A DNA stretch of 7,685 nt from Clostridiales bacterium UBA1758 (GTDB taxonomy: Bacteria; Bacillota; Clostridia; Oscillospirales; UBA1758), in NCBI GenBank assembly GCA_002315595.1, contig DCHG01000048.1:1-7685 (forward strand), read 5' to 3'. Positions 1 through 5,165 of this stretch are shown piece after piece. Position 1 is the stretch's first letter, and each line of letters starts with the position of its first letter. The position numbers and the translations under genes are program-made. A model generated the notes under the pieces. The model was not told the origin of the DNA, ran no database searches, and worked only from the letters and a program-made list of their open reading frames with translations.

Positions 1-56
1 TGCTTACGCAAACGCGGCAATCCGTCCCCCTTGCTGGCGTGTTACGCCTAAAAGCC

Positions 57-121
57 GGGCGACCGCAGGTCGCCCCTACGGAACAGTCGTAGGGGACGAT
101 CTGTGATCGTCCCGATGTTGC
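57..121. repeat. Head-to-head pair of palindromic hairpin repeats
   Basis: Two related hairpin units lie in opposite orientation. The left unit has arms GGGCGACC (57-64) and GGTCGCCC (68-75) around a 3-base loop. The right unit has 9-bp arms GGGACGATC (93-101) and GATCGTCCC (105-113) around loop TGT. Both carry the flank CCCCTAC/GTAGGGG, so 73-80 and 88-95 also form an 8-bp inverted repeat across the junction. The segment 89-121 recurs at 7547-7579 with only two mismatches in 33 bases. The units look like short dispersed noncoding repeats (REP- or MITE-like) of the kind I associate with gut Clostridia; that family link is from memory. No open frame of note crosses them. Confidence 0.8.
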
Positions 122-207
122 AGCCGTCACAATGCCGTGGGACGGTACGCACAACCCATATTCGTCATTACCGAGGGTAAGAAAGTTCAAAAAATTTTCT
201 TTAAAAT

Positions 208-220
208 AAGAATAATTCTT
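208..220. promoter_or_regulatory. 13-bp palindrome touching the -35 box
   Basis: AAGAAT-A-ATTCTT is a perfect inverted repeat with 6-base arms and one central base. It overlaps the first two bases of the -35 hexamer of the 219-247 promoter. The spacing is of the 7-1-7 kind bound by Fur/PerR-type repressors, but the match to a PerR box is only partial (about 9 of 14 informative positions by eye). AT-rich DNA yields such palindromes by chance, so this is only a candidate operator. Confidence 0.25.
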
Positions 221-247
221 GAAATTATATAAAAACTGTGTTATAAT
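219..247 (+). promoter_or_regulatory. Sigma-A promoter of the transglutaminase-like gene
   Basis: The -35 box TTGAAA (219-224) and the perfect -10 box TATAAT (242-247) are separated by exactly 17 bases. A TG dinucleotide one base before the -10 (239-240) gives an extended -10. Transcription should begin near 254, leaving a leader of about 40 bases before the GTG start at 295. The block 181-250 is strongly AT-rich, as expected for a strong promoter. Confidence 0.85.
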
Positions 248-259
248 CATCTCAACAAA

Positions 260-274
260 GAAACCGTCGGTTTC
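260..274. promoter_or_regulatory. Perfect 15-bp palindrome in the leader, candidate operator
   Basis: GAAACCG-T-CGGTTTC has perfect 7-base arms around one central base. It lies just downstream of the predicted transcription start and ends 8 bases before the AAAGGAGG ribosome site. A repressor bound here would block the promoter at 219-247. With a one-base centre it is a poor RNA hairpin, which favours a DNA-binding site over a terminator or attenuator. The cognate regulator is not in the window. Confidence 0.45.
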
Positions 275-294
275 AACGACAAAAGGAGGTTCCC

Positions 295-1785
295 GTGAAA
301 AAATCAATTCTCTCCGTTTTTGCCGCACTTTTGATTGCGTTTTCCTGCATTTCGCCGGCTTTGCCGAAGGCGGATGCCATCGACCTGACAAAAAACCGAA
401 ATGTCTATACCGACCTCGACCATTCCTATGACGAAGTCATACGCGACGCGCTTGTCAACGGGGTGGAGGATCTCACCGACGATAAATACGGGCTTTTTAA
501 GGCGACCTATCAACGCCAGTATCAGTATATTCTGTTCTCAACGCCCGAACTTGTCGGAGTGAAGGATTTTGTACGCGAATATTATCTGAAAGACGACGCA
601 ACCAGACGCTACTTCGCCGTCTATCAGGAAAATCGTGACGAACTTGTCGCCGAATTCCGTGCCAGATTACCCGAAGTTGAGGCTGAAATCGACGAATTGA
701 TCCCCGACGGCGTCAGCAACTACGATAAAGTTCACATCGTACACGATTATCTCGCCCAAACGAATGTTTACGCAAAAACCATGCTTGACAGTGATACAGT
801 CGACCATTACATCTACGATGCGTCGGGTGTTTTTGTCAAACACTATGCCGTGTGTCAGGGCATCTCCCTTGCCTTTAAGTATATTATGGATTACCTCGGC
901 ATTGAATGTGCCCTCGCCGTAAGCAATAATTCCGATCATGCGTGGAATTTGGTCAAACTCGACGGTGAATGGTATCATGTCGATGTAACCGCCGATGATA
1001 TGTGGTACGATGTTTTGGGGCATATGCACCACAAATACCTCTGTGTCAGCACCGAAACCATGCTGAAAAACGCCACCAGCCGTTCGGACTTTATCGTCAT
1101 CGCCGATGACTATAACATCGTTTTTAACGATGCGACCTGCGCGACATCCAAAAAGTACGAAACCGATCAGCCGTGGGCGAATTCCTGCTCGTCCTGTCAT
1201 TATTACGGCGGCGACCTCTATACCCTCGGCTCCGACGCGGGACTGTATAAAAACGGCGAATTGTATTTTATGCCGGATGAGCATATGCGTTGGCATCCGT
1301 ATGGCAATATTTATGCCAATTATACCGGCGATTTCTATGGCGCGATCTGCGGTGTCGGCTCGACGATCTATATGCTTTCCCCGAAAAATCTGTACGAAAT
1401 CGACCTGACTACCGATAAAAAGACGATCATCTACTCCGTTGCCGAAGATGCGAAATCGGGGACACAGATATTCGGTCTCGGTCGTGTGGAAGGTCAACTC
1501 TACATTACCCTCGGCGTCGATACGCCAAAGGGCGACGAAACATGGATCCCGGTCGACGTCAGCACGAATTCCGTCAAAACGAAGATCAAACTGTCCGAAA
1601 TGACGGGCTATTCGGACGCGGTGTGGACTGTGATTGCCGAATATGACGCCGACGGACGTATGACGAGCGTGAAGATGCAGGCGGTCACGGCGACGCTCAG
1701 ACTGGATCCCGTGACCACGGGTACGCGAAAGATCATCCTTTTGAACGCCGCGTTTTCGCCCGTATCCACGGCGGCCGCAGGCTGA
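295..1785 (+). CDS. Secreted transglutaminase-like domain protein
   Basis: A 496-residue exported protein. Residues 1-28 form a signal peptide (two Lys, a hydrophobic core at about 5-22, likely cleavage after Ala-Asp-Ala 26-28). Residues about 140-235 are a transglutaminase/protease-like (PF01841-type) fold with a complete Cys-His-Asp triad: C187 in AVCQGIS, H215 in SDHAWNLV and D230 in YHVDVTADD. Bacterial members are mostly peptide-processing or crosslinking cysteine enzymes of the envelope; the substrate here is unknown. Residues about 295-496 contain repeated LYxxG and IYxLxxxxLYEIDL stretches that suggest beta-propeller blades (inference). The start is GTG at 295, chosen because AAAGGAGG (282-289) lies 5 bases upstream and the signal peptide begins there. 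No sorting signal or C-terminal anchor is seen, so release from the cell is likely. It is transcribed alone from the 219-247 promoter and ends at the shared terminator. Confidence 0.88.
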   Translation: MKKSILSVFAALLIAFSCISPALPKADAIDLTKNRNVYTDLDHSYDEVIRDALVNGVEDLTDDKYGLFKATYQRQYQYILFSTPELVGVKDFVREYYLKDDATRRYFAVYQENRDELVAEFRARLPEVEAEIDELIPDGVSNYDKVHIVHDYLAQTNVYAKTMLDSDTVDHYIYDASGVFVKHYAVCQGISLAFKYIMDYLGIECALAVSNNSDHAWNLVKLDGEWYHVDVTADDMWYDVLGHMHHKYLCVSTETMLKNATSRSDFIVIADDYNIVFNDATCATSKKYETDQPWANSCSSCHYYGGDLYTLGSDAGLYKNGELYFMPDEHMRWHPYGNIYANYTGDFYGAICGVGSTIYMLSPKNLYEIDLTTDKKTIIYSVAEDAKSGTQIFGLGRVEGQLYITLGVDTPKGDETWIPVDVSTNSVKTKIKLSEMTGYSDAVWTVIAEYDADGRMTSVKMQAVTATLRLDPVTTGTRKIILLNAAFSPVSTAAAG

Positions 1786-1805
1786 AATAAAGGCTGAATT
1801 CAAAC

Positions 1806-1845
1806 AAAAAACACCCTCGACCAGAAGTCGGGGGTGTTGTGTTTT
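1806..1845. terminator. Shared terminator between convergent genes
   Basis: A 12-bp stem (1810-1821 with 1827-1838) closes on the 5-base loop CAGAA. The single non-canonical pair, T1817 against G1831, is a G-U wobble in plus-strand RNA. On the plus strand the stem is followed by GTGTTTT. On the minus strand it is followed by six U residues (1811-1806). It therefore fits both the transglutaminase-like gene (stop at 1785) and the nuclease gene (stop at 1853). Confidence 0.85.
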
Positions 1846-1852
1846 CGGCGAT

Positions 1853-2785
1853 TTACGGTTTGCATTTCCCGCAGGGCGAATAACCTTGCTCGATGAGTTC
1901 GTCCCGCGTGCCCGTGTAGTCTTGACGGTTTTCCGCTTTGATGTCCTCGGCACCCGAACAGTCGGGCAGGTGAAACTTTTTGGAATTTGTGTTCAAAATG
2001 TACTCTATTTTCTCAACTTGGTCGGATTTATCCACAGTTTCCTTCGAATTTGTTTCGGGGATTTCCGCCGCAACTTCATTTTGACGGCTTTCGCCGGTGG
2101 CATAGTCGATCGTGATACCGGGTTGCGCGTTGTAGCAGAACACGCAGAATTCGACGCCGTCGCCGTGATCTTCGACGGAGCGAGCCTCCAAAATCACGCC
2201 GCGTGCGACCAAATTGTCGCCTTCAAATACCGGCGTGACGCGATATTGCACATGGTATTCGGTTTCCTTGACGAAGTCCGCGATCATATTTTCAAAGGGC
2301 AACATTCCGTCGACATTCAAATACCGCGTGCCGGTGATGAGATTGCGTTCGTTCGCATTTTCGCCCGAAAGTTGGTAGCCGATGAGGTGACAACGGTTGT
2401 AAAGATACTTGCCGTCGACGTCGTTGTATTTGACATTTCGCCAACCCGACGGGTGAATTGTGCCGATCTCACCGCGTTCTTCGGTCGGCATAAGGTCGAC
2501 GCCGACGCTTGCTTCGCATATGCCGCAACGTCCGAATTCGTCAAGAGGGGAGTAGGTTTCGTAGGAGGTTTCGGACAAATGTGCGTCGGTGAAGTACGGG
2601 GCGTTGTCGTGCAGGACGACATACGGTTCCTCAGAAAATGCGGGGATCTCGTCGAGATCAAATCCGTTTTGGCAGTAGGATTTGTCGGCGTTGCCGCCGA
2701 AGACCACACAAAGCACTCCGACGACGATCAGACCGAGCAGTAGTGAAAATAGCGAGCCTTTCAAATAACTTTTGCGGAATTTCAT
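1853..2785 (-). CDS. DNA/RNA non-specific endonuclease, exported, with C-terminal Cys/His module
   Basis: A 310-residue protein. Residues 9-30 are one hydrophobic segment after a basic start (MKFRKSYLKG), so the enzyme is secreted or tethered outside the membrane. Residues about 50-230 match the beta-beta-alpha-metal nuclease family that includes streptococcal EndA (PF13930 type). The motif NRCHLIG (130-136) supplies the general base H133; N148 and N157 in NERNLITGTRYLN are likely metal ligands. Such enzymes cut DNA and RNA without sequence preference for nutrient scavenging or DNA uptake. A linker (about 235-258) leads to a short domain from about 260, with H272, C276, C305 and C308 as possible zinc ligands. 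That module resembles Ada-like metal-binding tails on clostridial nucleases (from memory). The start is ATG at 2785, with GAGGAGGT nine bases upstream; a longer in-frame start at 2857 adds only sequence inside the upstream gene. It overlaps that gene by ATGA, implying translational coupling. Confidence 0.88.
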   Translation of the reverse strand: MKFRKSYLKGSLFSLLLGLIVVGVLCVVFGGNADKSYCQNGFDLDEIPAFSEEPYVVLHDNAPYFTDAHLSETSYETYSPLDEFGRCGICEASVGVDLMPTEERGEIGTIHPSGWRNVKYNDVDGKYLYNRCHLIGYQLSGENANERNLITGTRYLNVDGMLPFENMIADFVKETEYHVQYRVTPVFEGDNLVARGVILEARSVEDHGDGVEFCVFCYNAQPGITIDYATGESRQNEVAAEIPETNSKETVDKSDQVEKIEYILNTNSKKFHLPDCSGAEDIKAENRQDYTGTRDELIEQGYSPCGKCKP

Positions 2786-3180
2786 CGGATCCAAACCTCC
2801 TCGGTGATCGTTTCGTGGGAATTTCCGGGGAAATCCAGTCTGCTTTCCAATTGCCAATCGTCGAGCGAAAGATCAAAAAACAGATCCGCCGGATACGCCC
2901 GGTTCCATTTGTAGAGGACAATTTTTTCGATCCCGTCCGCGACCGTACTCGGCGGTCGGTCTTCGATGACGCAGTAGTCGCCGGATTGCGCTTTGATTAA
3001 AAAATCATCGTCCGCGCAAACCGTACCGTCGGGAAATAATGAAGCGGTGTTGCGATCGGTCCAAATCCGACTGCCCGCAGAACGCGCAAGAATTCGTTCG
3101 ATGAGCCTGCGGTCACGGCTCAGTCTGCGCCCGTGAAACATCATGCCGCCTCGTTCTTCAACGGCAAAAACTGCGATCAT
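2782..3180 (-). CDS. Small conserved-type protein of unknown function, coupled to the nuclease gene
   Basis: A 132-residue soluble protein with no signal peptide or membrane segment. It starts MIAVFAVEERGGMMF, then has a basic stretch (GRRLSRDRRLIERIL, 17-31), an acidic patch near 57-60 (ADDDF), and a C-terminal half with IEKIVLYKWNRAYPAD (84-99) and PGNSHETITEEVW (118-130). I recall similar unnamed proteins in Firmicutes, sometimes labelled ribonuclease Z; the HxHxDH metal motif of RNase Z is absent, so I do not adopt that name. The opening and the YKWNRAYPAD segment faintly recall dihydrofolate-reductase folds, but this is weak. ATG 3180 is preferred over the upstream ATG 3201 because AAAAGGAG lies 9 bases before it, while 3201 has no ribosome site and probably lies upstream of the transcription start. 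The stop overlaps the nuclease start (ATGA), so the two form one operon. Confidence 0.75.
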   Translation of the reverse strand: MIAVFAVEERGGMMFHGRRLSRDRRLIERILARSAGSRIWTDRNTASLFPDGTVCADDDFLIKAQSGDYCVIEDRPPSTVADGIEKIVLYKWNRAYPADLFFDLSLDDWQLESRLDFPGNSHETITEEVWIR

Positions 3181-3201
3181 CGTCAACCACTCCTTTTTCA
3201 T

Positions 3202-3230
3202 ATATTATCACGCGAACGGGCGAAAATCAA
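3202..3230 (-). promoter_or_regulatory. Promoter of the minus-strand nuclease operon
   Basis: Reading the minus strand, TTGATT (3230-3225) is followed after 17 bases by TAATAT (3207-3202) with a TG extension at 3210-3209. An alternative -10 is GATAAT (3209-3204), but its spacer is only 15 bases. Either places transcription start near 3195-3197, downstream of the ATG at 3201, which supports translation from 3180. Confidence 0.6.
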
Positions 3231-3240
3231 CCGCCGACGC

Positions 3241-3269
3241 TTGACAATCACACCGAAAAGAATTATGAT
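3241..3269 (+). promoter_or_regulatory. Near-consensus sigma-A promoter of the membrane protein/amidohydrolase unit
   Basis: A perfect -35 TTGACA (3241-3246) is followed by 17 bases and a -10 TATGAT (3264-3269, five of six consensus bases). Transcription should begin near 3276, giving a leader of under 20 bases before the ATG at 3294, enough for the GAGGAG site at 3281-3286 only. Ten bases separate its -35 from the -35 of the divergent promoter. Confidence 0.88.
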
Positions 3270-3293
3270 GAGTGTGAAAAGAGGAGTGTGTTT

Positions 3294-3920
3294 ATGGATC
3301 GTTTATTCGGAAAACTGAAAATGAACTGGCTCGCCGTTGTCTTGTTTGCGATCGTGGCGGGCATTTATACGGGAATTGTGATGCTTGTTCCCGCGTTCAA
3401 TCACACCTCTTTGCAGGATATCGGCGTCAGTTATGAAGTATGGGTGCTTTTGGCGATCATCGTGGTCGTCAACTGTGAAAAGCCCGTGGAAGCGATGCTG
3501 AAATGCTTCGTCTTCTTCCTGATCAGCCAACCCCTCGTCTACGCCGTCGAGGTCGCGTGTGGGCATCTTTCGTTCGATCTCGCTATGAATTATTATACAA
3601 AAATCTGGCTTCCGATGACATTTCTGACACTTCCGGGTGGATTTGTAGCGTTTTTTGCAAAAAAAGAGAATACTTTCGGACAAGTCGTTCTCGGCATCGG
3701 GAACGCCATTGTCTCCCTTATGGGGGTGAATTACGCCCTCGAAGTCGTGTCCGACTTCCCGCACCACCTGTTGACCACCGTTTTCTGTGCGGTGGAAGTC
3801 GTTGTAACCACGCTCTGTATTCAAAAATCGTTGCACGGTCGTATCATCGCCTTTGCGACCACCGTCATTCTCACGGTCTCGGTTGTCGTTTTCGCATTGG
3901 TCAACGGTTTGCAACTGTAA
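3294..3920 (+). CDS. Polytopic membrane protein of unknown function (about 7 helices)
   Basis: A 208-residue integral membrane protein. Hydrophobic segments lie near residues 11-32, 46-61, 68-88, 104-122, 129-152, 159-175 and 184-204, so about seven helices. A short basic N-terminus (MDRLFGKLK) suggests a cytoplasmic start. Polar landmarks are NCEKPVEA (60-67) between helices 2 and 3 and AKKENTFG (122-129) between helices 4 and 5. I see no ATP-binding, protease or known transporter motif and do not assign a family; I recall unnamed clostridial proteins of similar pattern. ATG 3294 is chosen over GTG 3288 because GAGGAG (3281-3286) is 7 bases from the ATG but 1 base from the GTG. It sits first in a transcription unit with the amidohydrolase, 27 bases downstream, so the two may act together. 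Confidence 0.8.
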   Translation: MDRLFGKLKMNWLAVVLFAIVAGIYTGIVMLVPAFNHTSLQDIGVSYEVWVLLAIIVVVNCEKPVEAMLKCFVFFLISQPLVYAVEVACGHLSFDLAMNYYTKIWLPMTFLTLPGGFVAFFAKKENTFGQVVLGIGNAIVSLMGVNYALEVVSDFPHHLLTTVFCAVEVVVTTLCIQKSLHGRIIAFATTVILTVSVVVFALVNGLQL

Positions 3921-3947
3921 TGTATAATTTAATTAGGAGTGACCACT

Positions 3948-5009
3948 ATGCTTCATGTTCATGAATTTGCCGATGTCCATCTTCACGCCTACGCGCCGTT
4001 CAAGGAAGGGCTTGCCAACCTCAAGGACTTTGCTACACACGGGGTGGGGGATATCTGCCTGCTTGCGTACACCTATATTGAAACGGGAATTGATAACAAT
4101 ATCGTCTGCCTTTACTACCGCGAAAAGGCGGATCGCGTACGCGTCCGTGCTATGGGCGGCTTGTATTACGACCGCGATTTGAATGATAAGATCATGCCGT
4201 TCAAGGATCAGGCGGAACTTTTGCTGGATCTCGGCTTCGACGGCATTAAATTTATGGATATGAAGCCGAATTACCAACTTTACGCGGGCTATACCTGCGA
4301 CGATCCCGTCTATGACGAGATGTACGATATGCTCGAAAAGCGCGGCACGCCCTTAATTATGCACATCGCCGATCCCGAATCCTTCTGGCACAAGGAATTG
4401 CTTCCGCAGGAGGTGATCGACATTGGGTGGTGCTATGACGATCCGAAGTTTTTAACGCAACAGCAGATCTTCGACTGCACACTTCGCAGAATGAGGAAAA
4501 ATCCGAATCTCAATATGTGCCTTGCGCATTTCGGTTTCCTCGCACACCGACCGGAACTGGCCACCTATTTTATGGAAAACTTCCCGAATTTCAAACTCGA
4601 CCTTACGCCTGCGACCAATATTTTCCACGAATTCGGCTGGGACACCGATTTTTGGCACGATTTCTTCACAAAGTACGCCGATCGCATTTTGTACGGCACG
4701 GATAACGGAACTTATTCCAACCACGAAAACCAACTTGCTCTGCAACAACTGATGATCGACTGTTGCTCGGGGGAAGGTGAAGAATACCCGCTTCCGTACG
4801 GATGTAAAGAGAAGGGCAGGGGACTGAACCTTTCCGCCGAAGTTCAGCAAAAAATCATGCACGATAACTATTTTGCGTTCCTCGGAAAAGACCGCCATCC
4901 GCTGAATCGTTCGCTTTATTTCGAACACGCGAAAACCATCCGCGATATCGCCGTCAAGCAGGGCGATCAGGCAATGGTCGCCACCCTCGATGAGGCAATG
5001 CAGTTGTAG
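3948..5009 (+). CDS. Amidohydrolase-2 family metal-dependent hydrolase or decarboxylase
   Basis: A 353-residue cytoplasmic TIM-barrel enzyme. The metal-binding DVHLH (D9, H11, H13) opens the barrel, followed by GFDGIKFMD (96-104), H139 in PLIMHIADP, H194 in CLAHFGF and D252 in RILYGTDNG. This is the ligand order of the amidohydrolase-related (PF04909 type) family, which includes decarboxylases, lactonases and amide hydrolases. The substrate cannot be read from the sequence. Proximity to fucI-fucU hints at sugar chemistry, but an L-fuconolactonase role would belong to the oxidative fucose route, not the isomerase route next door. The start is ATG 3948, with AGGAG (3935-3939) 8 bases upstream; GTG 3939 overlaps that ribosome site and is rejected. 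A TATAAT (3923-3928) in the short gap lacks a good -35, so co-transcription with the membrane protein is more likely. I see no hairpin terminator between its stop and the next promoter. Confidence 0.85.
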   Translation: MLHVHEFADVHLHAYAPFKEGLANLKDFATHGVGDICLLAYTYIETGIDNNIVCLYYREKADRVRVRAMGGLYYDRDLNDKIMPFKDQAELLLDLGFDGIKFMDMKPNYQLYAGYTCDDPVYDEMYDMLEKRGTPLIMHIADPESFWHKELLPQEVIDIGWCYDDPKFLTQQQIFDCTLRRMRKNPNLNMCLAHFGFLAHRPELATYFMENFPNFKLDLTPATNIFHEFGWDTDFWHDFFTKYADRILYGTDNGTYSNHENQLALQQLMIDCCSGEGEEYPLPYGCKEKGRGLNLSAEVQQKIMHDNYFAFLGKDRHPLNRSLYFEHAKTIRDIAVKQGDQAMVATLDEAMQL

Positions 5010-5080
5010 TTTCTCATTTTGGGGAAGATACTGCACCCGCATCATCCGCAACCACTTTCTCCGCAAACTACATTTTTTTA

Positions 5081-5110
5081 TTGCCGAGTGTACCCACCTG
5101 ATGTTATAAT
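5081..5110 (+). promoter_or_regulatory. Extended -10 promoter of fucI-fucU
   Basis: A perfect TATAAT (5105-5110) is preceded by TG at 5102-5103, giving the same TGTTATAAT string as the promoter at 239-247. The best -35 is TTGCCG (5081-5086) with an 18-base spacer. The weak -35 suggests reliance on the extended -10 or on an activator. Transcription start is expected near 5117, leaving a leader of about 50 bases. Confidence 0.7.
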
Positions 5111-5136
5111 AAAACCATCCATTAAATATTCGTAAC

Positions 5137-5151
5137 GCACGGAATTCGTGC
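5137..5151. promoter_or_regulatory. Inverted repeat in the fucI leader, candidate operator or hairpin
   Basis: GCACG-GAATT-CGTGC has perfect 5-base arms around a 5-base centre that is itself nearly palindromic. It lies about 20 bases after the predicted transcription start and ends 2 bases before the AAGGAG ribosome site (5154-5159). It could be a repressor site for sugar control or a small RNA hairpin limiting ribosome access. It does not match a regulator motif I can name with confidence. Confidence 0.4.
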
Positions 5152-5165
5152 AGAAGGAGAAAAAC

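Noticed and set aside
1..51. A possible 3' end of an upstream coding frame ending in TAA at 49-51.
   Set aside because: Only 16 codons are visible, with no recognisable sequence, and small inverted repeats such as 36-48 suggest noncoding DNA.
295..378. Cys18 in the signal peptide as a lipoprotein anchor.
   Set aside because: The residues before it (Ala-Phe-Ser) lack the aliphatic -3 residue of a lipobox, and a good Ala-Asp-Ala cleavage site lies further on.
298..1785. CSSCH at residues 298-302 of the transglutaminase-like protein, a CxxCH string like a heme c site.
   Set aside because: A single copy in a protein of unrelated fold, with no cytochrome maturation genes in the window, is best taken as coincidence.
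667..1953. A 428-codon minus-strand open frame opposite the transglutaminase-like gene.
   Set aside because: It runs through the shared terminator and into the 3' end of the nuclease gene, and shows no domain; it is a mirror of the real frame.
1886..2743. A 285-codon plus-strand open frame opposite the nuclease gene.
   Set aside because: It is antisense to a gene with a recognised catalytic motif, starts without a clear ribosome site, and has no family features.
2782..3180. Naming the small minus-strand protein ribonuclease Z.
   Set aside because: It has none of the metallo-beta-lactamase histidine motifs and is far shorter than RNase Z.
3948..5009. Calling the amidohydrolase an L-fuconolactonase because fucI is adjacent.
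   Set aside because: Lactonases act in the oxidative fucose route, which does not use FucI, and no fucose dehydrogenase is present; the family alone does not fix the substrate.
5010..5080. A terminator after the amidohydrolase before the T-run at 5073-5079.
   Set aside because: No stable inverted repeat precedes the T-run; only scattered CCGCA repeats are seen.
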